Of a stretch of DNA of 63,697 nt, positions 1 through 7,621 are shown one piece after another; within the stretch, counting starts at the first letter, position 1; each line of letters begins with the position of its first letter. The DNA lies in NCBI GenBank assembly GCA_002422685.1, contig DITC01000057.1, forward strand, positions 1-63,697, read 5' to 3'. Source of the stretch: Thauera sp. UBA6194 (GTDB taxonomy: Bacteria; Pseudomonadota; Gammaproteobacteria; Burkholderiales; Rhodocyclaceae). A program made the position numbers and the translations under genes. The notes below the pieces were generated by a model. That model was not told the origin of the DNA. It made no database searches and saw only the letters and a program-made list of their open reading frames with translations.

Positions 1-303
1 CCTCCGAGCCAGCCCCCTCCGAGCCCGCCCGCGGCCGGCGAGCGCTACGCGCTCAATCCGATGTACCTGTTCCGCTGGGAGCCGACGCAGGACTCGCATG
101 TCCTGCTCTACCCCGAGGGCATCGTCAAGCTCAACCAGACCGCCGGCGACATCATCGAGCGCTGCGACGGCAAGCGCACCGTCGCCGAGCTGATCGCCGA
201 ACTGCAGCAACGCTATCCGGGTGACGACGAGCGCGTCGCCGAGGGCGTGTACAAATTCCTGGAGGTGTTCCGTGCCAAAGGATGGATCCGTCGTCAGGCT
301 TGA
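1..303 (+). CDS. pqqD: PqqD, PQQ biosynthesis peptide chaperone (5' partial)
   Basis: PqqD binds the PqqA precursor peptide and presents it to the radical SAM enzyme PqqE. The motif VLLYPEGIVKLNQTA and the following CDGKRTVAELIAEL match the family closely. The frame is open to the first base of the window. Although an ATG lies at 61, the family similarity begins before it (RYALNP matches the usual FRRGYRL region), so the true start is outside the window. The residues before the domain are proline-rich (PPSQPPPSPPAAGER), which looks like an inter-domain linker, so an N-terminal fusion (for example PqqC-PqqD, known in some methylotrophs) is possible. The end overlaps the start of pqqE. Confidence 0.9.
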   Translation, partial: PPSQPPPSPPAAGERYALNPMYLFRWEPTQDSHVLLYPEGIVKLNQTAGDIIERCDGKRTVAELIAELQQRYPGDDERVAEGVYKFLEVFRAKGWIRRQA

Positions 304-1492
304 CGGGCAGGGCAAGCCGCTGTGGCTGGTGCTCGAGCTCACCTACCGCTGCCCGCTGAAGTGCCCGTGGTGCAGCAACCCGGTCGACTACGCCCGTGAC
401 GGCGAGGCCGAACTGTCCACCGCCGAGTGGAAGCGCGTGCTGCGCGAAGGCCGCGAGCTCGGTGCGCTGCAGCTCGGCTTCACCGGCGGCGAGCCGCTGC
501 TGCGCGACGACCTCGAAGAGCTCGTCGCCGACGCCAGCACGCTCGGCTACTACACCAACCTGATCACCTCCGGCGTCGGCCTCAGCGAAGAGCGCCTGAT
601 CGCGCTCAAGGCCGCCGGCCTCAACCAGATCCAGCTCTCGCTGCAGTCGAGCGAGCGCGAACTCACCGACACCCTGGTCGGCGCGCGCGCCTTCGACCTC
701 AAGGTGAAGGTGGCGCACCTGATCAAGGCCCATGGTTTCCCGATGGTGCTCAACGTGCCGGTGTTCCGCCACAATATCGGCCAGGTCGAGGACATCCTCG
801 CGCTCGCCGAGGACATCGGCGTCGACTACCTCGAGTTCGCCAACATCCAGTACTACAACTGGGCGATGGTCAATCGCGACGAACTGCTGCCGACGCTCGA
901 GCAGTTGCAGATGGCCGAGCGCGCGGTGCAGGCGGCGCGCGAGCGCCTCGGCGAGCGCATGACGATCTACTTCGTCATCCCCGACTACTACGAAGGCCGA
1001 CCCAAGGCGTGCATGAACGGCTGGGGTGCGATCCACCTCACCATCGCCCCGGACGGCGTCGCCATGCCCTGCCAGGAGGCGCGCGTCATCGAGGGGCTGG
1101 AGTTCCCCTCGGTGCGCGAGCAGAGCCTCGCCTGGCTGTGGAACGAGTCGCCCACCTTCCAGAAATTCCGCGGCGACGAATGGATGAGCCCGACCTGCCG
1201 CAGCTGCGACGAGAAGGAGAAGGACTTCGGCGGCTGCCGCTGCCAGGCCTTCCTGCTCACCGGCGACGCGTCGAACACCGACCCCGCCTGCTCGCGCTCG
1301 CCGCACCACCACCTGATCACCGAAGCGATCGCGCAGGCCCATGCGCCCGGACGCACGCTCAAACCGCTGATCATGCGCAACGACCGTAACTCGCGCCTGC
1401 TTGGGCAGGGTGGCGGCTGCGGGTCGAGAACAGGGGAGAAGGGGGCAAGCGCCGGGCTGACCGTGGCGCGGGTGGAGGTGGGGCATGTCTGA
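272..1492 (+). CDS. pqqE: PqqE, radical SAM PQQ biosynthesis enzyme
   Basis: PqqE makes the carbon-carbon bond between Glu and Tyr of PqqA, the first step of PQQ assembly. The radical SAM motif is CPLKCPWC (Cys27, Cys31, Cys34, CX3CX2C), followed by FTGGEPLLR. The C-terminal SPASM part has CRSCDEKEKDFGGCRC, as in known PqqE. I choose the GTG at 272 because GGAGG sits 6 bases upstream. The gene would then overlap pqqD by 32 bases, consistent with coupled translation. Length is 406 residues. The last roughly 30 residues (after PLIMRNDR) are Gly/Arg-rich and look like an unconserved tail. Confidence 0.93.
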   Translation: MPKDGSVVRLDGQGKPLWLVLELTYRCPLKCPWCSNPVDYARDGEAELSTAEWKRVLREGRELGALQLGFTGGEPLLRDDLEELVADASTLGYYTNLITSGVGLSEERLIALKAAGLNQIQLSLQSSERELTDTLVGARAFDLKVKVAHLIKAHGFPMVLNVPVFRHNIGQVEDILALAEDIGVDYLEFANIQYYNWAMVNRDELLPTLEQLQMAERAVQAARERLGERMTIYFVIPDYYEGRPKACMNGWGAIHLTIAPDGVAMPCQEARVIEGLEFPSVREQSLAWLWNESPTFQKFRGDEWMSPTCRSCDEKEKDFGGCRCQAFLLTGDASNTDPACSRSPHHHLITEAIAQAHAPGRTLKPLIMRNDRNSRLLGQGGGCGSRTGEKGASAGLTVARVEVGHV

Positions 1493-1589
1493 TCTGCTGC
1501 TGCGCGTGTTCGACTCCTCGGTGGTCACCGTCGCGCTCGGCGTGGCGCTCACCGCGGCGCTGGCGCTGGCGCTGCGCCTGGTGATGTGA
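1485..1589 (+). CDS. 34-residue single-pass membrane microprotein
   Basis: A short frame starting at ATG 1485, with GGAGG six bases upstream, overlaps the pqqE stop. It encodes 34 residues: a short polar N-terminus (MSDLLLRVFDSS) and then one long hydrophobic helix of Val, Ala and Leu ending RLVM. It stops 13 bases before the next membrane protein. The strong ribosome site, tight packing and clear membrane helix argue that it is real, perhaps a small subunit or partner of the downstream membrane protein. No family is recognised and the function is unknown. Confidence 0.6.
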   Translation: MSDLLLRVFDSSVVTVALGVALTAALALALRLVM

Positions 1590-1602
1590 GGCGACGAAGA
1601 TC

Positions 1603-2106
1603 ATGGAGATGCTGCTCGAAGTCGCCGCGCGCTGGCTGCACTTTCTCGGTGCGCTGGTGTGGGTCGGCCACAACTACGCCACCGCGGTCACCCGCTCGCG
1701 CTACGTGCCGCTGACCGCGGCCGACCTGTCCGACCCCGATAGCCCGCGTCAGCGCGCGCTGATGCAGCGCGAGCACGGCACCTTCCGCTATGCGTCGCTG
1801 CTGGTGCTCGGCAGCGGCCTTCTGATCCTGTGGGACCGCGGCTGGCTGGTCGAGGCCCTCAGCCTGCAGGGCAGCCTGGCGCCGTTGGGCGTCGGCATCT
1901 GGCTGGCGGTGATCATGGTGGGCAACCTGTGGTTCGTGCTGTGGCCGCACCAGAAGCGCGTGCTCGGCTTCGTGCGCGCGCCGCTGGACGAGCGCCTGCG
2001 CTGCTCGCGCGTCACCTTCCTGTCGGCGCGGGTCAACACCATGTTGTCGATCCCGGTGCTGTTCTTCATGGGGGTGGGGGCACATGGCGTCGGGCTGTTC
2101 TCCTGA
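1603..2106 (+). CDS. Urate oxidase N-terminal-like membrane protein
   Basis: An integral membrane protein of 167 residues resembling the N-terminal membrane domain of PuuD-type urate oxidases (DUF989). Recognisable features are RWLHFLGALVWVGHNY near the N-terminus, then hydrophobic segments around residues 63-80, 88-110 and 145-165. Conserved His residues in membrane segments suggest heme or metal binding, as proposed for this family. It lacks the C-terminal cytochrome c domain of full PuuD. Its place directly after pqqE hints at a link with a PQQ-dependent dehydrogenase or electron transfer, but this is inference. Confidence 0.65.
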   Translation: MEMLLEVAARWLHFLGALVWVGHNYATAVTRSRYVPLTAADLSDPDSPRQRALMQREHGTFRYASLLVLGSGLLILWDRGWLVEALSLQGSLAPLGVGIWLAVIMVGNLWFVLWPHQKRVLGFVRAPLDERLRCSRVTFLSARVNTMLSIPVLFFMGVGAHGVGLFS

Positions 2107-3412
2107 GGGCGGCTTTGCGGACGTCTTCGCCGCCTGGCGGGCGCAGCCCGGCTTCAGTTTCTCGGCGGCGGCCGGGCCCTTGCCGATCGAAGTCGCCAGC
2201 GAGGTCGCCGAGGCATGCCGGCCCGGCCCGGGCTCGATCCTGAGTCTGCCCTTCACCACGCCCACCTATCGCAGCCTGCAGGCCGAGACCGAGTCCTGCC
2301 TGCGTCGCCTGCTGGCGATTCCGGACGATTTCTCGGTGCTGTTCATGGCCGGCGGGGCGAGCGCGCAGTTCGCGCTGGTGCCGTTGAACCTGCTCGGGGG
2401 GGCGGAAGAAAGGGACGGGGTCCGCGGGGATGGCGTCCCCGGAGACGGTGCGCTTGCCAGCGCGGCGCATGGTGCAGGCGCTCGCCGTGCTCGAGGTGAA
2501 ACGGCTGCGCGGCCTGCGCAGGCGCTCTACATCGACAGCGGGCACTGGTCGCGGCGCGCGATCAGCGAGGCGCAGCGTTTCGGGCGCATCGGCGTGCTCG
2601 ATGTGCAGGCTCTGGTTCGCGACTCCGGTGGCGAAGGCGAACTGCCGCTTCCCTCCGAATGCCTGCCCGCATCCCGGCCCGAAGCGCTCGATGCGCGCGA
2701 TTGGCCTCTCGCCTATGTCCACGTCACCCCGAACGAGACCGCCGACGGGCTACAGTTCCCGGCCTTGCCGAAGTGCGCCGCGCCCGTGGTGGCCGACCTG
2801 ACCTCCGAGCTGCTCACCCGGCCGCTGGACTGGGATCGGCTCGGCCTCGCCTACGCCGGCACGCAGAAGACGATCGGCACGCCCGGGCTCACGCTCGTCG
2901 TCGTGCGCCGCGATCTGCTCGGCCACGCCTGCAGCGACACGCCGCGGGTGATGGATTACGGCGCCCAGGCTGCAGCCGAATCGCGCCTGTGCACGCCGCC
3001 GGTGCTGCCGGTCTTCGTCGCCCATCGCATGCTGCACTGGATCGAGCGCGCGGGCGGGGTGGAGGCAATGCAGCGGCGCCTGAGCCGCCGTCACGCCTTG
3101 CTCACCGCCGCGCTCGCCGAAGGCGAGGCGAGCGGGCTCTACCGCCAGCTCGTGCCCGAAGGCTGGCGCTCGCGCGTCAATCCTTGTTTTCACCTCCCCG
3201 ATACGGCGACTTGCGATCGCTTCCTCGCCGAGGCGGAGGCGGCCGGGCTGCGCGATCTGCGCGGGCATCCCGAGCGCGGTGGCGTGCGCGTCAGCCTCTA
3301 CAACGGGCTTGCGGACGCGGCGGTGGAGGCGCTCGCCGACTTCGTGCAAGGCTTTGCCCGACGCACCGCCGCCCCCACGCGCGCGGCGGCGGTGGCCACG
3401 CCCGGCGGCTGA
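2084..3412 (+). CDS. SerC-like class V aminotransferase
   Basis: A PLP-dependent enzyme of the phosphoserine aminotransferase family, 442 residues against about 360 for typical SerC. The PLP lysine lies in YAGTQKTIGTPGLTLVVV (SerC: AGAQKNIGPAG), GGASAQFALVPLNLLGG matches the cofactor phosphate loop, and GHPERGGVRVSLYNG matches the C-terminal substrate region. In the last motif the Arg after GH of SerC is replaced by Pro, so phosphate-substrate recognition may differ. After LLGG there is an insertion of about 40 Gly/Ala/Arg-rich residues. It starts at ATG 2084 inside the previous gene and overlaps the next by ATGA. It is either a housekeeping SerC or a specialised paralogue; the context favours the latter. 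Confidence 0.75.
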   Translation: MASGCSPEGGFADVFAAWRAQPGFSFSAAAGPLPIEVASEVAEACRPGPGSILSLPFTTPTYRSLQAETESCLRRLLAIPDDFSVLFMAGGASAQFALVPLNLLGGAEERDGVRGDGVPGDGALASAAHGAGARRARGETAARPAQALYIDSGHWSRRAISEAQRFGRIGVLDVQALVRDSGGEGELPLPSECLPASRPEALDARDWPLAYVHVTPNETADGLQFPALPKCAAPVVADLTSELLTRPLDWDRLGLAYAGTQKTIGTPGLTLVVVRRDLLGHACSDTPRVMDYGAQAAAESRLCTPPVLPVFVAHRMLHWIERAGGVEAMQRRLSRRHALLTAALAEGEASGLYRQLVPEGWRSRVNPCFHLPDTATCDRFLAEAEAAGLRDLRGHPERGGVRVSLYNGLADAAVEALADFVQGFARRTAAPTRAAAVATPGG

Positions 3413-4350
3413 TGTCTGCGCTGACCCCGCGCGCCCTGCGCACGCGCTGGTCGGTGCAGCGTCTGGTGCGCTTTGGCGGCGGACAAGAAGCCGAGCCATG
3501 GTCCGCCGAAGCCGTGACGGGCCGGGCCGTGGGGGCGATGGGGCTGCGTTTTCCCGCGCCCTTGTTGCTCGCCGCGGGCTTCGATCGTCGTGGCGAGCTG
3601 CTTGCGCATGCCGGCGCGCTCGGCCTCGGCGGGGTCGAGACCGGCAGCCATCGCTGCGTGCCCGGCATGCCGCCCTTGCTGACCATCGCCGCCTGGCGTC
3701 GCCGGCAGCGATCGTATCCAGCGCAGTTCGCCTCGCAGTCCATTCACGGCCTCAGCCTCGTCGTGCCTTCGGCTGAAATCGGCTCCACGCCCGCGCTTTC
3801 GCCTTCGGCCTCGGCACAGCGGCGCCGTGCCGAGCTGCTGTGCCGTGCGCTCGTCGCGTGGCACAGCGGAGCGGACTACGTCGTGCTCAACCCCGGGCGC
3901 AGCGGCGCCACGGCGGCAGAGTGTGCGGAGCTGCTCGCCGCCCTCGCCGAGCTGCGTGATCGCCTGCCGCGTGCGCAGCGGCTTGCGCTGGTGGTCAAGC
4001 TGCCGGCGCGCTGGATCGAGGCCTGGTCAGCGGATCGGGGCCTCGAAGCCTGGGGTCGGCGTCTGGTCGCGGCCGGCGCCGATGGCCTGCTGGTCTCGGC
4101 CGAGGGCGCGGCACAGCATGCCTGCGCGCGGCTGGCTGCGCTCGCGGCAGCGCTCGAGCCTCGGGTGTGCCTGATCAGTGTGGGCGGCATCGATTCGGTG
4201 CGCACCGCCGAGGCGCGCCTGGCCGCCGGTGCGCGCCTGGTGCAGGTGCACCGTGCGGCGCTCGGCGCCGTCGCGCGCGTGCTGCCCCTGCTCGCCGGTC
4301 TCGGCGCGCGGGCACCGCAGGGCCGCGGCGCGGTGCGCCCGCCTGCTTGA
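3412..4350 (+). CDS. PyrD-like FMN protein with altered active site
   Basis: A 312-residue TIM-barrel protein resembling class 2 dihydroorotate dehydrogenase. LLLAAGFDRRGELL corresponds to the N-terminal FMN region (usually LAAGLDKNGE), GGVETGSH to the GTVTP region, and LISVGGIDSVRTAEARLAAGARLVQVHRA to the C-terminal FMN phosphate site. The catalytic Ser loop NxSSPN is replaced by LNPGRSG, and the conserved Lys of the first motif by Arg. It may therefore bind FMN without making orotate. It starts at the ATG that overlaps the aminotransferase stop, so both are likely translated together. A distinct substrate is inferred, not shown. Confidence 0.65.
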   Translation: MSALTPRALRTRWSVQRLVRFGGGQEAEPWSAEAVTGRAVGAMGLRFPAPLLLAAGFDRRGELLAHAGALGLGGVETGSHRCVPGMPPLLTIAAWRRRQRSYPAQFASQSIHGLSLVVPSAEIGSTPALSPSASAQRRRAELLCRALVAWHSGADYVVLNPGRSGATAAECAELLAALAELRDRLPRAQRLALVVKLPARWIEAWSADRGLEAWGRRLVAAGADGLLVSAEGAAQHACARLAALAAALEPRVCLISVGGIDSVRTAEARLAAGARLVQVHRAALGAVARVLPLLAGLGARAPQGRGAVRPPA

Positions 4351-4402
4351 GCGCCTTTATCCTCTGCTGAGCTTCCACCGGCTTGCCGGCTTGTGCGCCG
4401 AA
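4351..4402 (+). other. Start of the pyrD-like to nirB intergenic region
   Basis: The gap between the PyrD-like gene and nirB is 335 bases. This first part holds nothing recognisable; the rest carries the two NtrC-type sites and the sigma-54 promoter listed below. I see no clear terminator after the PyrD-like gene. Confidence 0.5.
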
Positions 4403-4417
4403 GCACCAACAGCGTGC
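4403..4417. promoter_or_regulatory. NtrC-type binding site 1
   Basis: GCACCAACAGCGTGC matches the NtrC pattern GCAC-N7-GTGC (full consensus TGCACC-N5-GGTGCA) and is followed by A, as in the consensus. Its centre is 32 bases from that of the second site, about three helical turns, and about 120 bases upstream of the sigma-54 promoter. This is a usual enhancer arrangement. Confidence 0.65.
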
Positions 4418-4434
4418 ATGCGCCTGCCGGTGCT

Positions 4435-4449
4435 GCACTGCAGCAGTGC
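4435..4449. promoter_or_regulatory. NtrC-type binding site 2
   Basis: GCACTGCAGCAGTGC is a nearly perfect palindrome fitting GCAC-N7-GTGC. With site 1 it forms a same-face pair upstream of the sigma-54 promoter of nirB, which supports NtrC activation under nitrogen limitation. Confidence 0.65.
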
Positions 4450-4523
4450 GACCTGAGCGAGGCGAGGCCGTGCCGAGGCCGCGAAAGCCCTGAATCCGCC
4501 GCCGCGAGGCGGAATTCATGTGC

Positions 4524-4539
4524 TGGCACGTTTGATGCG
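4524..4539 (+). promoter_or_regulatory. Sigma-54 (-24/-12) promoter of nirBDC
   Basis: TGGCACGTTTGATGCG fits the sigma-54 consensus TGGCACR-N4-TTGCW. The invariant GG and GC are at the right spacing, with a single deviation (A for T) before TGC. It lies about 147 bases upstream of the nirB start. Together with the two NtrC-type sites it indicates nitrogen-controlled expression of the nitrite assimilation operon. Confidence 0.75.
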
Positions 4540-4685
4540 TAAAGGGATGCAGTACCGGGCCAGCGACGTGGCTGCGCCGCTGGCCGGCAGATGAGGGCGT
4601 GTGCCTGGCGCCGATCATGCGTGGTCGGCGGCGCCCGAGTGACTTACCCCTTTTCGAGCAATCGGCCTTGTTGCGGAGATCCCCC

Positions 4686-7175
4686 ATGAAGAAGATGAAA
4701 CTCGTCCTCGTCGGCAACGGCATGGCCGGCGTGCGCACCATCGAGGAGCTGTTGAAGCTTGCCCCCGATCTGTACGACATCACCGTGTTCGGCGCCGAGC
4801 CGCACGGCAACTACAACCGCATCCTGCTCTCCCCGGTGCTGGCGGGCGAGATGACCCTGCCCGAGATCATGCTCAACGATCTCGACTGGTACCGCGACAA
4901 CGACATCACCCTGCACGCCGGCAGGCAGGTGACGAAGATCGATCGCGTGAAGCGCAAGGTGATCGCCGAGGCGGCCGACGGCAGCCTCACCGAGGCCGAC
5001 TACGACCGCCTGCTGCTGGCGACCGGCTCCACGCCCTTCATCCCGCCGATTCCCGGCAACGACCTGCCCGGCGTCCTCGGCTACCGCGACATCGCCGACA
5101 CCGAGGCGATGATCGAGGCCGCCGGCAAGTACCGCCACGCGGTGGTGATCGGCGCCGGCCTGCTCGGGCTGGAGGCCGCCAACGGGCTGATGCTGCGCGG
5201 CATGGACGTCACCGTGGTGCACATCGGCGAGTGGATCATGGAGCGCCAGCTCGACCGCGCCGCCGCCGACATGCTGCAGGCCTCGCTCGAGGCCAAGGGC
5301 ATGAAGTTCCTGCTCGCGCGTCAGACCGAGGCGCTGCTGCCGGCGCGCACCGAACGCGGCGACATGATGGCGCGCGTCGGCGCGGTGCGCTTCAAGGACG
5401 GCATGGAGATCCCCGCCGACCTGGTCGTGGTCGCCGCCGGCATCCGCCCCAACTACGTGCTCGCCGAATCCGCCGGCCTGTACTGCGGCAGCGGCCGGGT
5501 GCGCGGCATCCATGTGTCGGACACCTTGCAGACGGTGACCGACCCGCGCATCTACGCGGTCGGCGAGTGCGTGGCGCACCGCGGCATCGCCTACGGCCTG
5601 GTGGCGCCGCTGTTCGAGCAGGGCAAGGTGTGCGCCAACCACCTCGCCAACTTCGGCATCGGCCGCTACGAGGGCTCGGTGACCTCGACCAAGCTCAAGG
5701 TGACCGGCATCGACGTGTTCTCGGCGGGCGACTTTGGCGGCGGCCCGGGCACCGAGGAGATCGTGCTGCACGACAAGCAGGGCGGCGTGTACAAGCGCGT
5801 TGTGCTCAAGGACGACCGCATCGTCGGCTCGGTGCTGTACGGCGACACCGCCGACGGCTCGTGGTACTTCCAGCTGATGAAGGACCGCCAGAGCGTCGCC
5901 GAGATCCGCGACCACCTGATGTTCGGCCAGAACAGATTGGGCGACACTGGCCACAAGGGCGAGAACCGCGCCGCCAGCATGCCCGACACGGCGGAAGTGT
6001 GCGGCTGCAACGGCGTGTGCAAGGGCACCATCGTCAAGGCGATCAAGGAGCAGGGGCTGTTCACGCTCGACGAGGTGAAGAAGCACACCAAGGCGGCGTC
6101 GTCCTGCGGGTCCTGCACCGGCCTGGTCGAGCAGATCCTCGCGTCCACCGTGGGCGGCGCCTACCAGGCGGTCAGCGCCAACGACAAGCCGGTCTGCGCG
6201 TGTACCGAGCATTCGCATAAGGTGGTGCGCGAGGCGATCTTCAAGCACCACCTCACGAGCAAGGAGGCGGTGTTCGAGACGCTCAACTGGCGCACCCCCA
6301 ACGGCTGCGACAAGTGCCGGCCGGCGGTCAACTACTACCTTATCTCGTCGTGGCCGCACGAGGCCAAGGACGACCCGCAGTCGCGCTTCATCAACGAGCG
6401 CGCCCACGCCAACATCCAGAAGGACGGCACCTATTCGGTGGTGCCGCGGATGTGGGGCGGGCTGACCACGCCTTCTGAATTGCGCGCGATCGCGGATGCC
6501 GCCGAGAAGTACAAGGTGCCCACGGTCAAGGTCACCGGCGGCCAGCGCATCGACCTGCTCGGCATCAAGAAGGAAGACCTGCCGGCGATCTGGGCCGACC
6601 TCAACGCTGCCGGCATGGTCTCGGGCCACGCCTACGGCAAGTCGATCCGCACCGTGAAGACCTGCGTCGGCGCCGAGCACTGCCGCTTCGGCACCCAGCT
6701 CGCGATGGACATGGGGGTCAAGCTCGAGAAGATGCTGTTCGACATGTACGCGCCGCACAAGGTCAAGCTCGCGGTGTCGGGCTGCCCGCGCAACTGCGCC
6801 GAGGCCGGCATCAAGGACGTCGGCGTGATCGGCGTCGATTCCGGCTACGAGCTCTACGTCGGCGGCAACGGCGGCATCAAGACCGAGGTCGCGCAGTTCC
6901 TGTGCAAGGTGGGCAGCGACGAGGAGGTGATGGAGTATTCCGGCGCCTTCCTGCAGCTGTACCGCGAGGAGGGCTGGTATCTGGAGCGCACGGTGCATTG
7001 GCTGAATCGCGTCGGGCTCGACTACGTGAAGTCGCGGGTGGTCGAGGACGGCGACAACCGCCGCCAGCTGCATGCGCGCCTGCTCGATGCCCTCAAGGAC
7101 GCCCGCGACCCCTGGCAGACCAGCCGCGAGGCCCAGGCCATCAAGCAGTTCATCCCGATCAAGGTCGAGGCCTGA
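4686..7175 (+). CDS. nirB: NirB, assimilatory NAD(P)H nitrite reductase large subunit
   Basis: Cytoplasmic reduction of nitrite to ammonium with NAD(P)H, 829 residues. The FAD/NAD-binding oxidoreductase part covers about residues 1-310 (GNGMAGVRT, then VVIGAGLLGLEAA). Two BFD-type [2Fe-2S] domains follow: CGCNGVCKG with CGSCTG at about 438-485, and CACTEH with CDKC at about 504-555. Next are a nitrite/sulfite reductase ferredoxin-like half domain and the siroheme/[4Fe-4S] ligands CVGAEHC and GCPRNC at about 660-705. The start at 4686 follows GGAG by a usual distance. It is the first gene of an operon with nirD and nirC, expressed from the sigma-54 promoter upstream. Confidence 0.95.
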   Translation: MKKMKLVLVGNGMAGVRTIEELLKLAPDLYDITVFGAEPHGNYNRILLSPVLAGEMTLPEIMLNDLDWYRDNDITLHAGRQVTKIDRVKRKVIAEAADGSLTEADYDRLLLATGSTPFIPPIPGNDLPGVLGYRDIADTEAMIEAAGKYRHAVVIGAGLLGLEAANGLMLRGMDVTVVHIGEWIMERQLDRAAADMLQASLEAKGMKFLLARQTEALLPARTERGDMMARVGAVRFKDGMEIPADLVVVAAGIRPNYVLAESAGLYCGSGRVRGIHVSDTLQTVTDPRIYAVGECVAHRGIAYGLVAPLFEQGKVCANHLANFGIGRYEGSVTSTKLKVTGIDVFSAGDFGGGPGTEEIVLHDKQGGVYKRVVLKDDRIVGSVLYGDTADGSWYFQLMKDRQSVAEIRDHLMFGQNRLGDTGHKGENRAASMPDTAEVCGCNGVCKGTIVKAIKEQGLFTLDEVKKHTKAASSCGSCTGLVEQILASTVGGAYQAVSANDKPVCACTEHSHKVVREAIFKHHLTSKEAVFETLNWRTPNGCDKCRPAVNYYLISSWPHEAKDDPQSRFINERAHANIQKDGTYSVVPRMWGGLTTPSELRAIADAAEKYKVPTVKVTGGQRIDLLGIKKEDLPAIWADLNAAGMVSGHAYGKSIRTVKTCVGAEHCRFGTQLAMDMGVKLEKMLFDMYAPHKVKLAVSGCPRNCAEAGIKDVGVIGVDSGYELYVGGNGGIKTEVAQFLCKVGSDEEVMEYSGAFLQLYREEGWYLERTVHWLNRVGLDYVKSRVVEDGDNRRQLHARLLDALKDARDPWQTSREAQAIKQFIPIKVEA

Positions 7176-7250
7176 GCGCCTTCCAGCGCTCTTGCCCAAA
7201 ACCATCACCGCAATCCCCCACACCTAACCCATCGCGACGAAGGATCCACC

Positions 7251-7562
7251 ATGACCGACTGGAAACGCATCTGCCCGCTCGACGACATCCCCCGCCTCGG
7301 CGCGCGCGTCGTGCAGCGCCCCGGCGACGAGGACATCGCCATCTTCCGCAACGCCGAGGACGAGGTCTTCGCGCTCCACGACAAATGCCCGCACAAGGGC
7401 GGGCCGCTGTCGCAGGGCATCGTCCATGGGCGCAAGGTCACCTGCCCGCTGCACGGCTGGAACATCGGCCTGGAGGACGGCCACGCGGTGGCGCCCGACA
7501 GCGGCCATTGCGGGCGCTTCGCGGTGAAGGTCGAGGGCGGCGAGGTCTTCCTCGCGCTCTGA
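7251..7562 (+). CDS. nirD: NirD, nitrite reductase small subunit (Rieske-type)
   Basis: A 103-residue small subunit of the NirBD enzyme with a Rieske-like fold. The [2Fe-2S] ligand motifs C-P-H in KCPHKGGPLSQG and C-P-L-H in CPLHGW are both intact, whereas many NirD proteins lack the ligands. It lies 75 bases after nirB. A BLAST comparison would show whether it groups with cluster-bearing NirD or with Rieske ferredoxins. Confidence 0.9.
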   Translation: MTDWKRICPLDDIPRLGARVVQRPGDEDIAIFRNAEDEVFALHDKCPHKGGPLSQGIVHGRKVTCPLHGWNIGLEDGHAVAPDSGHCGRFAVKVEGGEVFLAL

Positions 7563-7621
7563 GCAAGCGAATCCCCGGCTACGCACACCTGCAAAACGAC
7601 AACATAGAGAGAAAAAACACC

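Noticed and set aside
4644..7223. An 859-codon open frame on the minus strand opposite nirB
   Set aside because: It is antisense to a clear NirB, its protein is a His/Val/Gly/Ala-rich composition artefact of high-G+C codon use, and no domain is visible.
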